In this document: piece by piece, positions 44,428 through 51,914 of the stretch | How the letters are laid out: the number at the start of each line of letters is the position of its first letter | Position numbering within the stretch: position 1 is the first letter of the stretch | Assembly: GCA_017849435.1 (NCBI GenBank) | Contig: JAFIGY010000002.1 | Span: forward strand, 372,001-436,000 | From: Chitinophaga niabensis | Lineage (GTDB): Bacteria; Bacteroidota; Bacteroidia; Chitinophagales; Chitinophagaceae | DNA length: 64,000 nt | Reading direction: 5' to 3' | Made by a program: the position numbers and the translations under genes | The notes under the pieces: model-generated | The model's input: the letters and a program-made list of their open reading frames with translations, nothing else | The model's database searches: none | Told to the model about the DNA's origin: nothing

Positions 44428-45309
44428 ATGAAAAACAGCCTTGTCGCCGTAATGCTTATGTTCACCGCTATCACCGCTACTGCACAGGAAAGGATCGATC
44501 TCTACCCCGGTCAGAAAGACCTCAAAATAGGAGGAGGCCAGAAGGTGGAGGATGTTCCGCATATCGACCACTATACGGCTGCCGCCGGGAAAAAGAACGG
44601 CGCTGCCATATTGATCTGTCCGGGTGGCGGATACACGCACCTTGCCACTGGTCACGAAGGAAAAGATATCGCCAATTATTTCACCGCACAGGGATTTGAC
44701 GCCATTGTACTGCATTACCGGCTGAACGACGGGGAGCAGAAAGGCGCTCGTTATCCTGCACAATACAATGATGTGACCCTCGCCATGCGCATGGTAAAAT
44801 CGAAAGCCGCTTCCTGGGGCCTGGACCCCGCAAAGATCGGCGTGATGGGCTTTTCAGCAGGAGGGCACCTGGCCTCTACACTCGCTACCATGATTCTTCC
44901 CGGCAATCCGCAGGCGAAGAATGAACTGGAAAAATGGAGCACGCGCCCCGCGTTTGCCGTGCTGGTGTACCCGGTGATCAGCTTTTCAGCGCCATACAGC
45001 CATCGCGGAAGCGCTACGATGCTGCTGGGACTAAATGCAGCGCAAACAATGCTGGACTCCCTGTCCACCGAAAACCGTGTGACCGCAGAAACACCGCCGA
45101 CCATGTTAATTCACGCCACGGACGATAAGGGCGTTCCCATTGAGAATAGCCTTGCTTTTTACGCTGCACTAAAGAAACACAACGTTCCCGCCACCATGCA
45201 TGTGTATGACCACGGTGGCCACGGTTTCGGGATGGCGCCGAAAGACCCGGTGCTGAATACCTGGCCGGGGTTGTGTGTGAATTGGCTGGAGGGGTTGTTG
45301 AAGAAGTAA
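44428..45309 (+). CDS. Secreted acetyl-esterase-like alpha/beta hydrolase
   Basis: 293 residues with a signal peptide (NSLVAVMLMFTAITATAQ). The oxyanion strand is LICPGGGYTHLA, the nucleophile elbow GFSAGGHLAS, and the triad His is in YDHGGHGFG; ATDDKGVP gives the Asp. This matches Bacteroidota acetyl xylan esterases (BD-FAE/Axe-type). It probably removes acetyl groups from polysaccharides. A terminator hairpin follows the stop. Confidence 0.88.
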   Translation: MKNSLVAVMLMFTAITATAQERIDLYPGQKDLKIGGGQKVEDVPHIDHYTAAAGKKNGAAILICPGGGYTHLATGHEGKDIANYFTAQGFDAIVLHYRLNDGEQKGARYPAQYNDVTLAMRMVKSKAASWGLDPAKIGVMGFSAGGHLASTLATMILPGNPQAKNELEKWSTRPAFAVLVYPVISFSAPYSHRGSATMLLGLNAAQTMLDSLSTENRVTAETPPTMLIHATDDKGVPIENSLAFYAALKKHNVPATMHVYDHGGHGFGMAPKDPVLNTWPGLCVNWLEGLLKK

Positions 45310-45340
45310 AAGAAGACGCATTTTTATGATGCGCCTTCTT
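45310..45340. terminator. Bidirectional terminator between the esterase and TIM-barrel isomerase genes
   Basis: AAGAAG-A-CGCAT / ATGCG-C-CTTCTT with one mismatch, loop TTTTATG. It separates stops at 45309 and 45356. Confidence 0.65.
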
Positions 45341-45355
45341 CATAATATCATTTAC

Positions 45356-46282
45356 TCAAAGAAAACTATCCGCATCCCTATAAGCCTTGATCACAGCCAA
45401 TTCCCCCTCTTTGCCGGGTTTTGAATTTCCGTGCTCCATGCCCAGAACGCCCTTGTAACCCTTATTGTACAAGTGTTTGAAGATGCTCTTATAATTCACT
45501 TCACCGGTACCGGGTTCTTTGCGCCCGGGGTTATCCCCGATCTGTACGTACCCGATCTCGCTCCAGCAGGCGTCGATGTTGGAAATGATATGTCCTTCGT
45601 TGCGCTGCATATGGTAAATATCGAAAAGGATCTTGCAGGAAGGACTGTTCACGGCGCGGCAGATCGCGTAGGTCTGATCGGAGGTGCGCAGGAACAGTTC
45701 GGGTGTGTCGCTCAGCGGTTCCAGCACCATCGTGAGGCCGCCTTTCTCGAGTATCTCTGAGCCCCGGCGCAGCGCGTCTATTACATTCCCCGTCTGGATA
45801 CCGATCGGCAGCTTTCTTTCAAAGAAGCCCGGCACTGCGGTGGCCCATTTTGCGTTGATACGTTTGGCCAGTTCCACGGAGCGTTCGCAGGTTTTGAGGA
45901 ATACGTCGAGGAATTCTTTTTTTCCGGTGGTGAGGGAGATCTTCCAGTTATCTCCGCCGTCTATCACGAATACGCCCATCCGCATATTCAGTTTGGCAAG
46001 GAGTTCCCCGATCCTGTTCTGCAGGGAAGTATCCCGGCCCAGCATCCCGTTGTCTTCAATGGAGCGGAAGCCCTGGTCGTGCATGAAGCGTATCTGGTCG
46101 AGGAAGTCGTCACCGGCGCTGTTCTTGAACATCCCGGCATGCGGGGCATAGTCCAGGTTAAACATCTTTTCTGCTTTTGCGGGAGCAGTATCTGAGGGCT
46201 TTGCAGAAGCGGAAAAGCCGCTGAAGGAGAGGGCTGAAATGCCCGCGAGGGTACCTTGTTGGAGGAATTTTCGTCTTTCCAT
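45356..46282 (-). CDS. Tat-exported TIM-barrel sugar isomerase/epimerase-like protein
   Basis: 308 residues. The twin-arginine signal is MERRKFLQQGTLAGISALSFSGFSASA. The barrel has LDYAPHAGMFKNSAGDDFLDQIRFM, LEPLSDTPELF (acidic metal ligands), ILFDIYHMQ and LGMEHGNS, as in the xylose-isomerase-like/hydroxypyruvate isomerase family. A soluble version would isomerise sugars; secreted versions have no established reaction. It is divergent from the SUMF1 gene, 200 bases apart. A -7-like box TAAATTTC precedes it. Confidence 0.85.
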   Translation of the reverse strand: MERRKFLQQGTLAGISALSFSGFSASAKPSDTAPAKAEKMFNLDYAPHAGMFKNSAGDDFLDQIRFMHDQGFRSIEDNGMLGRDTSLQNRIGELLAKLNMRMGVFVIDGGDNWKISLTTGKKEFLDVFLKTCERSVELAKRINAKWATAVPGFFERKLPIGIQTGNVIDALRRGSEILEKGGLTMVLEPLSDTPELFLRTSDQTYAICRAVNSPSCKILFDIYHMQRNEGHIISNIDACWSEIGYVQIGDNPGRKEPGTGEVNYKSIFKHLYNKGYKGVLGMEHGNSKPGKEGELAVIKAYRDADSFL

Positions 46283-46442
46283 AACCGGATTTTAATTGAG
46301 AAGCGAAATTTAATAGCTTTTCCATGCAAAACCGAGAAATTTGATAAAAAAGAACAGGATTGCTCATATTTTATCAAAGTATACAACGTTCTTACCCATT
46401 TTTTGACGTTCATAAAAAAATTATTGTATTCAACCGTCAGAA

Positions 46443-46471
46443 TTGATAAATTCACACGCCTAATATTTTAG
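46443..46471 (+). promoter_or_regulatory. Promoter of the SUMF1-domain gene
   Basis: TTG (46443-46445), 18 bases, then TATTTTAG (46464-46471), one mismatch from TAnnTTTG. It ends 11 bases before the ATG. Confidence 0.5.
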
Positions 46472-46482
46472 CACGTTTACAG

Positions 46483-47448
46483 ATGAGAAAGAAATCAGTG
46501 GCTTTGTTGCTAGGAGGAATGTTGACCAGTGCAGCGTTTGCTCAGAACAATGAGCCGTTCACCGCTTACGAACAGAAGATCCCCGGGTCTGATGTGGTTA
46601 TCAAAATGGTTCCTGTGAAAGCAGGGGAGTTCATGCTTGGAAGTCCCGCCAATGAAGTGGGCCGTAAAGCGGATGAAGGACCGCAGAAGAAAGTAAAGAT
46701 TGATGCATTCTGGATGGGTGCTTATGAAGTGACTTTCGACCAGTTTGATGTGTATGCAGATGCGGATAAAGACAAAGCGCCGCTGCCGGACGGCATGACG
46801 CGGCCGAGCCCGCCCTACATCGATCTGACATTGGGCATGGGCAAAAGCGACGGATATCCTGCCAACAGCATGAGCCAGTACGGAGCGTTGATGTACTGTC
46901 GCTGGCTATATAAAAGAACCGGTGTGTTTTTCCGCCTGCCCACCGAAGCGGAATGGGAATATGCTTGCCGCGCGGGAGCTTCCTCCCCCTGGCCTTTCGG
47001 AACAGACAGCACACAATTGAAAGAATACGCATGGACGAAAGCGAACAGCGAAGAAGTATATCACAAGGTGGGAGGACTAAAACCCAATGCCTGGGGTTTG
47101 TATGATATGCTCGGCAACGTAGCCGAATGGACGCTGGATCAATATGATCCGAACGGCTATACCAAAGCGGACGCCGCTAATCCCTGGAATAAACCGGTGG
47201 CCAAAACACCGCGGACGATCAAAGGCGGACATTATATGGATCATGCCGTAGACGCGAGAAGCGCCTCCCGCCTGAAATCCGAAGAGTCCTGGAACTACCG
47301 CGATCCGCAGATCCCGCGGAGCAAATGGTGGAATGCGGACGCTCCGTTCATCGGGTTCCGGATCATCCGCCCGGTGAAGCAACCCACCAAAGAGGAAGCG
47401 GAAAAGTTCTTCGCGGAGGTGGTGGATAAATTCATTGGCGCCCGGTAA
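46483..47448 (+). CDS. Secreted SUMF1/FGE-like protein
   Basis: 321 residues with a signal peptide (KSVALLLGGMLTSAAFAQ). The formylglycine-generating fold is clear: VPVKAGEFMLGSP, YEVTFDQF, FRLPTEAEWEYACRAG, GLYDMLGNVAEWTLDQYD and FIGFRIIRP. The copper-binding Cys pair of true FGE is absent near the C-terminus (SKWWNADAPFIGFRI holds none). A binding or other enzyme role is more likely. No sulfatase lies nearby. Confidence 0.85.
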   Translation: MRKKSVALLLGGMLTSAAFAQNNEPFTAYEQKIPGSDVVIKMVPVKAGEFMLGSPANEVGRKADEGPQKKVKIDAFWMGAYEVTFDQFDVYADADKDKAPLPDGMTRPSPPYIDLTLGMGKSDGYPANSMSQYGALMYCRWLYKRTGVFFRLPTEAEWEYACRAGASSPWPFGTDSTQLKEYAWTKANSEEVYHKVGGLKPNAWGLYDMLGNVAEWTLDQYDPNGYTKADAANPWNKPVAKTPRTIKGGHYMDHAVDARSASRLKSEESWNYRDPQIPRSKWWNADAPFIGFRIIRPVKQPTKEEAEKFFAEVVDKFIGAR

Positions 47449-47568
47449 GCCGGTTTGTTAAAACGGCAGACAGACATGGATTTGTGAAATGGATATCGTA
47501 ATTTCTGAGAGCTAATTGTCTTTTTATATCAAATCACCTCGGAACCAAGGTCCCGTAAAATACCCATC

Positions 47569-48909
47569 ATGGAAAAGGAAAAATCATCATCATTCCACGA
47601 CCAGAGTCGCAGAGACTTTGTAAAAAACTCCTCCTTACTGGCGGGAGGCCTTCTGGCGGCGCCCATCTTGTCACAGGCAAACTATTTTTCCGGTGCGCCC
47701 GGCACTATTAAAATAGCGCTGATCGGTTGCGGCGGCCGGGGAACCGGTGCGGCCACACAAGCGTTGCGCACTAAGCAGAATGTTCAGCTCGTAGCGATGG
47801 CGGATGCTTTCCGCGACCGGCTGGATGAGAGCTTTAACAACATCACCGAACAGATGAAGGAAACGCCTGACCGTATCAAGGTAAAGGACGCTCACAAGTA
47901 TGTTGGCTTTGATGCGTACAAACAGGCGATTGCGAAGGCAGATGTGGTGATCCTGGCTACTCCTCCGGGTTTCCGTCCCATTCACTTCGAAGAGGCCATC
48001 CGCCAGGGCAAGCATGTGTTCATGGAAAAACCCGTGGCCACAGACCCCGCCGGCATTGCCAAAGTGCTCGCTGCCGCAGAACAGGCGAAAGCGAAGAAAC
48101 TCAACGTAGTGGTAGGTCTGCAACGCCGCTATCAAAACTCTTATCGCGAACTCTACAAACGTATACAGGACGGCGCGATCGGAGATATTACCTCCATCCA
48201 GGTCTGGTGGAACCAGGGCGCCCTTTGGGTGAAAGAACGCAAGCCTGAGTATACCGAAATGGAATACCAGATGCGGAACTGGTATTACTTCAACTGGCTT
48301 TGCGGTGATCATATCGTAGAACAGCACATTCACAATATCGACGTAGGGAACTGGTATAAAGGCGCTGTGCCGGTAAGTGCCGTAGGCATGGGTGGCCGCG
48401 CGATCCGTACCGGCAAAGAGTATGGAGAGATCTATGATCACCACTTCGTAGAATACCGCTATGCGGATGGGGTAGTGATGAACAGCCAGTGCCGCCACTG
48501 GAAAGATTCCGTAAGCCACGTGGATGAAGAGCTGGTGGGTACCAAAGGCCGCGTGATCTGCGGCCGCGGAACGATCCTCGATCATAAAGGCAATGTGGTG
48601 TATCAATTCGACAGGGCAAAAGAAAACCAGCCGTACCAAGCCGAACACGATGAACTGTTTGAAGCCATCGCGAAGGGGGATTACAAATTCGAAGATGCCA
48701 AACGTGCTGCGGAAACTACGCTGACGGCTATCATCGGTCGTCTCGCCACGTACTCCGGCCAGAGCATCAGCTTTGAAAAAGCCCTGGCTTCCGGTCTGAG
48801 CCTGCAGCCCGCGAAATATGCATTTGACGCGCCGCCGCCGGTACTGCCCGATGCAAGCGGTAACTATGCTTACGCGAAACCCGGCCTCACCAAGTATTTC
48901 ACGACCTGA
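47569..48909 (+). CDS. Tat-exported Gfo/Idh/MocA family oxidoreductase
   Basis: 446 residues. The twin-arginine signal is QSRRDFVKNSSLLAGG. The NAD(P) Rossmann motif is IALIGCGGRGTGAATQAL, and the catalytic Lys is in MEKPVAT. The C-terminal domain carries GDHIVEQHIHNIDVGNW. Family members oxidise or epimerise sugars with tightly bound NAD(P). The Tat signal fits export of the folded cofactor-loaded form. It follows the SUMF1 gene at a 120-base distance; co-transcription is possible. A terminator lies downstream. Confidence 0.9.
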   Translation: MEKEKSSSFHDQSRRDFVKNSSLLAGGLLAAPILSQANYFSGAPGTIKIALIGCGGRGTGAATQALRTKQNVQLVAMADAFRDRLDESFNNITEQMKETPDRIKVKDAHKYVGFDAYKQAIAKADVVILATPPGFRPIHFEEAIRQGKHVFMEKPVATDPAGIAKVLAAAEQAKAKKLNVVVGLQRRYQNSYRELYKRIQDGAIGDITSIQVWWNQGALWVKERKPEYTEMEYQMRNWYYFNWLCGDHIVEQHIHNIDVGNWYKGAVPVSAVGMGGRAIRTGKEYGEIYDHHFVEYRYADGVVMNSQCRHWKDSVSHVDEELVGTKGRVICGRGTILDHKGNVVYQFDRAKENQPYQAEHDELFEAIAKGDYKFEDAKRAAETTLTAIIGRLATYSGQSISFEKALASGLSLQPAKYAFDAPPPVLPDASGNYAYAKPGLTKYFTT

Positions 48910-48936
48910 TATCCGTAAACAAACACTCATTATAAG

Positions 48937-48968
48937 AACCTTCCTGTTACCAACGGGAAGGTTTTTTC
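48937..48968 (+). terminator. Terminator after the Gfo/Idh/MocA gene
   Basis: AACCTTCC / GGAAGGTT stem, 11-base loop, then TTTTCTG. It lies about 28 bases past the stop. Confidence 0.75.
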
Positions 48969-48980
48969 TGTTTAAAGCAG

Positions 48981-48988
48981 TATCTTGA
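48981..48988 (+). promoter_or_regulatory. -7-like box four bases before dacB
   Basis: TATCTTGA (two differences from TAnnTTTG at the end) lies four bases before the ATG at 48993, again suggesting a leaderless transcript. Confidence 0.4.
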
Positions 48989-48992
48989 TCCT

Positions 48993-50282
48993 ATGAGATC
49001 ATATCTATGGATGGCTGCCCTGCTGATCGGTACTTCCGCTGCCGCGCAACCCAAAAGTATCCGCCAGTGGGCGAACCAGGATATTTTACAGGTAAAAGGA
49101 CTGAGCAATGCGCATATCGGTATTTGTATCCTTGATCCGGCAACGGGGAAGTACTGGTATCAGTACCAGGACGATAAGTTTTTCATGCCTGCATCCAATA
49201 CCAAGATCTTCACGCTTTTCGCGGGCCTGCAGCTGCTGGGAGATTCCCTGCCCGGTATGCGCTACAGCCAGAACGATACGGCGGTCTATATTCACGGTAC
49301 GGCAGACCCGTCTTTCCTGCATCCTGATTTCGATTATCAACCGGTGAAAGACCTCCTCACCCAAACGCCTAAACGAATATGGCTGCAACCCGCCGTCATC
49401 CGGAACAAACGCTTCGGACCGGGATGGGCCTGGAGCGATTATGCCGACTATTACCAGCCGGAACTGAACGAATGGCCGATGTATGGCAACGTGGCCCGTG
49501 TGAAGATCAAAGGCTCTGTCTATAGCATCACGCCGGACTTCCCCGCAACCTCCATACCCGAACGCGCACCCGTAGAAGTTCTGGCGGATCGTGAAGAGCG
49601 GGAGAACCGCTACATCCTGCACATCCGGCCGGATGATACGGCGGCCTATAACTTTGAAGTGCCCTTCATCACCGGGGGAAACGATCAGCTGCGGCAACGC
49701 CTGCAGGACACACTGCATAAGCTGATCGGATTGTTGCCAACTCCTGTTGCCGGCAGCGGTACCGTACTGCGAAGCATTCCGGCAGACACGCTTTTTCAAC
49801 CGATGATGCATCGCAGCGATAATTTCTTTGCGGAACAGGTACTGATGATGTGCTCCTCCCTTCGTTGGGATACCATCGATACCCGAAAGGTGATCGGTTA
49901 CATGCTGGACGGCCCGCTGAAAGACCTGCCGCATCCGCCCAGCTGGGTGGACGGTTCAGGACTTTCCCGCTACAACCTTTTCACGCCGCGGGACTTTGTG
50001 ACGGTACTACAGAAAATGTATAAAGCCTACCCGAAGGAAAGGCTCTGGCCGCTATTCCCCAGCGGCGGCAAAGGCACCCTGCGCAATTATTACCAGCAAT
50101 TGCCCGGTCGGCTGTACGCGAAAACCGGCACACTTAGCGGATGCGTGGCGCTGAGCGGCTATATCGTTACGAAGAAAGGGAAGACGCTTATCTTCAGCGT
50201 GCTGGTGAACAATCACAATACAACGGCCACGACCGTACGAAGGGCCGTGGAACAATTCCTCGTGAAAGTAGCCAGCAGTTAA
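48993..50282 (+). CDS. dacB: D-alanyl-D-alanine carboxypeptidase/endopeptidase (PBP4 family)
   Basis: 429 residues with a signal peptide (SYLWMAALLIGTSAAAQ). The active-site serine is S68 in PASNTK (SxxK). The second motif is SDN in MMHRSDNFFAEQ, and the third is KTG in YAKTGTLSG. Length and order fit S13 peptidases (DacB/PBP4), which trim or cleave peptidoglycan cross-links in the periplasm. Its stop overlaps the stop of the convergent protease gene. Confidence 0.93.
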   Translation: MRSYLWMAALLIGTSAAAQPKSIRQWANQDILQVKGLSNAHIGICILDPATGKYWYQYQDDKFFMPASNTKIFTLFAGLQLLGDSLPGMRYSQNDTAVYIHGTADPSFLHPDFDYQPVKDLLTQTPKRIWLQPAVIRNKRFGPGWAWSDYADYYQPELNEWPMYGNVARVKIKGSVYSITPDFPATSIPERAPVEVLADREERENRYILHIRPDDTAAYNFEVPFITGGNDQLRQRLQDTLHKLIGLLPTPVAGSGTVLRSIPADTLFQPMMHRSDNFFAEQVLMMCSSLRWDTIDTRKVIGYMLDGPLKDLPHPPSWVDGSGLSRYNLFTPRDFVTVLQKMYKAYPKERLWPLFPSGGKGTLRNYYQQLPGRLYAKTGTLSGCVALSGYIVTKKGKTLIFSVLVNNHNTTATTVRRAVEQFLVKVASS

Positions 50283-50809
50283 AAGGCATTAGCGATCAGC
50301 AGCGGTAACCCGATGGCGATGAAAACGCCGTAAACCAGGTCCAGCCAGAAATAAGAACCCAATGTTCCCAGCAGAATAAAACCGGTGATGGGCACCAGCA
50401 ATATCTTCATCCACAACGGCGTGTTCTCGCCATGCCAGATGGTGCTCCACATGGAGGAAGCGTCCTGTGTGCTCGGGAAGGCATGCATGCCGATGGAAAT
50501 GGCAAAATACAGCAACACATAGTCGAAGAAGGTGCCTGCGCTGAATTGCGCTACTGGCAACGCTGCCGGGAATGCAATGATAAACGCCAGAAGGGTATTG
50601 ATCAGGAACGGACCTGTACCGATCAGCAACTGGTGGATGGGTTTTTTAGGCGGTTCGTGGATCACGTAGCCCAGGGGATTTGAGGTCTGGAAGTATTTGA
50701 CTTTGTACACCGCCACACCACACCAGCGGCAGAACAATTGATGCGCCAGCTCATGCACCACCACACCGGGAAAGGTGACGATGCCAATGGCTTGTCCGGG
50801 TATAAACAT
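50279..50809 (-). CDS. Membrane metalloprotease-like protein with HExxH motif
   Basis: 176 residues, almost entirely hydrophobic. The zinc motif HELAH is in GVVVHELAHQLFCRW within the first helix, and a possible third ligand Asp is in PSTQDASSMW. This fits the M50 or DUF3267 group of intramembrane or membrane-bound proteases. Start and end are clear. It follows the zinc-ribbon/TPR gene by 11 bases on the same strand, so the two form an operon. The substrate is unknown. Confidence 0.8.
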   Translation of the reverse strand: MFIPGQAIGIVTFPGVVVHELAHQLFCRWCGVAVYKVKYFQTSNPLGYVIHEPPKKPIHQLLIGTGPFLINTLLAFIIAFPAALPVAQFSAGTFFDYVLLYFAISIGMHAFPSTQDASSMWSTIWHGENTPLWMKILLVPITGFILLGTLGSYFWLDLVYGVFIAIGLPLLIANAF

Positions 50810-50820
50810 AAATAAGCAGT

Positions 50821-51828
50821 TTAATCTCTGAAATGTATTTTATCCTGCTCCACACCTTTGATGAACGCCACGCTAACGGAATCGTTCATCGCATGGAGCT
50901 GGCGGCAGAGTTCATCGCGTTTGGCGGTATTGCCGTTGAAATGTGCGGCCAGGGCCAGGGTGCATATTGCATAGGGGTTGGATGGCGCCAGGTCGTACAT
51001 TTGTTGCGCAAGGGCGAGGGCTTTTTTATCGTCTTTCTTTTTTAACAAGATGCCGGCCTTCGCCGTAAGCCCGTCTATCGACTCAACATTGTCCGACAAT
51101 AGTTCTTCGCAGATCTCCAATCCTTTATCAAACTGTTTGTTCCCGGCGTAGGAGAGCGCCAGCCACCGGTGTCCGAAAAGCGCTTCCGGCGCGGCTTTTC
51201 TTGCAACTTCAAGTATATCAATAGCTTGCTTGAAACTGCTATCGATATAATACTGTTCTCCGAGCGCAAGCATGCCGGCAACGTCATGCTGATGAAGGGC
51301 ATGATATTGTTCCAGCACTTTAATATACTCCTTCCGGTTTGTGGTACTGTCCAGCTTTGTGCTCACAGAAGGGTCTTCCGGCTCCAGGAACCTGGACTGT
51401 TCAATAACGGCATTCACTTTCGCCACCATTTCCCGGTCTTCCGGACTTTTCCCTGCCCACTTTTTCATCACACTGTCCACGATAGCGTAATGCCGGTTAT
51501 GAAATGCGGCAATCACATAATGCGCATTCATTTTGAAGTTGGAGGGATAGGCTTTCAGAATATCGGAAAAGATTTTTTCCGCGCTCATGTATTTGCGTTC
51601 GTCCATCAACCGTTTTCCTTTTCTGTAGGCGAGGGTGGCATTAAAAATAGCGGGGAAATTAAAAAGGGAGATGAGGAAAAGAACCGCCACACCAGCGGCA
51701 AGCCCTTTTACCCAGCCGGCGATCGGATGACGGCTGAGGTCTTTTCGGCATTCGGGGCAGAGCCGGTTGGCATAGCCTTCTTCAAACGAAGGGTTATTGC
51801 AATGGCTGCACCCTTGTTGATGATCCAT
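50821..51828 (-). CDS. Zinc-ribbon membrane protein with TPR repeats
   Basis: 335 residues from the ATG at 51828 (MDHQQGCSHCNNPS); the longer ORF would run across a terminator stem and a -7-like box (TATTTTAC). Two CxxC pairs (CSHC and CPEC) near residues 7-26 form a zinc ribbon, then one membrane helix (about 40-60). TPR-like helical repeats follow (YRKGKRLMDERKYMSAEKIFSDIL ...). It is probably an adaptor facing away from the cytoplasm, with a cytoplasmic zinc ribbon. It is upstream of, and probably co-transcribed with, the HExxH protease gene. Confidence 0.75.
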   Translation of the reverse strand: MDHQQGCSHCNNPSFEEGYANRLCPECRKDLSRHPIAGWVKGLAAGVAVLFLISLFNFPAIFNATLAYRKGKRLMDERKYMSAEKIFSDILKAYPSNFKMNAHYVIAAFHNRHYAIVDSVMKKWAGKSPEDREMVAKVNAVIEQSRFLEPEDPSVSTKLDSTTNRKEYIKVLEQYHALHQHDVAGMLALGEQYYIDSSFKQAIDILEVARKAAPEALFGHRWLALSYAGNKQFDKGLEICEELLSDNVESIDGLTAKAGILLKKKDDKKALALAQQMYDLAPSNPYAICTLALAAHFNGNTAKRDELCRQLHAMNDSVSVAFIKGVEQDKIHFRD

Positions 51829-51859
51829 AGGGGAGGGATTTAGAAGGGTAAAATACATA

Positions 51860-51899
51860 AAAAAAGGAGGATGCACCAGTGCGGCGCATCCTCCTTTTG
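51860..51899 (-). terminator. Terminator of the S46 peptidase gene
   Basis: AAAAGGAGGATGC / GCATCCTCCTTTT around an 11-base loop, with a T run on the minus strand. It overlaps the upstream region of the zinc-ribbon/TPR gene. Confidence 0.85.
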
Positions 51900-51914
51900 T
51901 GTGAGCGGAAGCGA

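Noticed and set aside
47671-48930. 419-codon minus-strand frame opposite the Gfo/Idh/MocA gene
   Set aside because: Shadow frame; the plus strand has a Tat signal and Rossmann motif.
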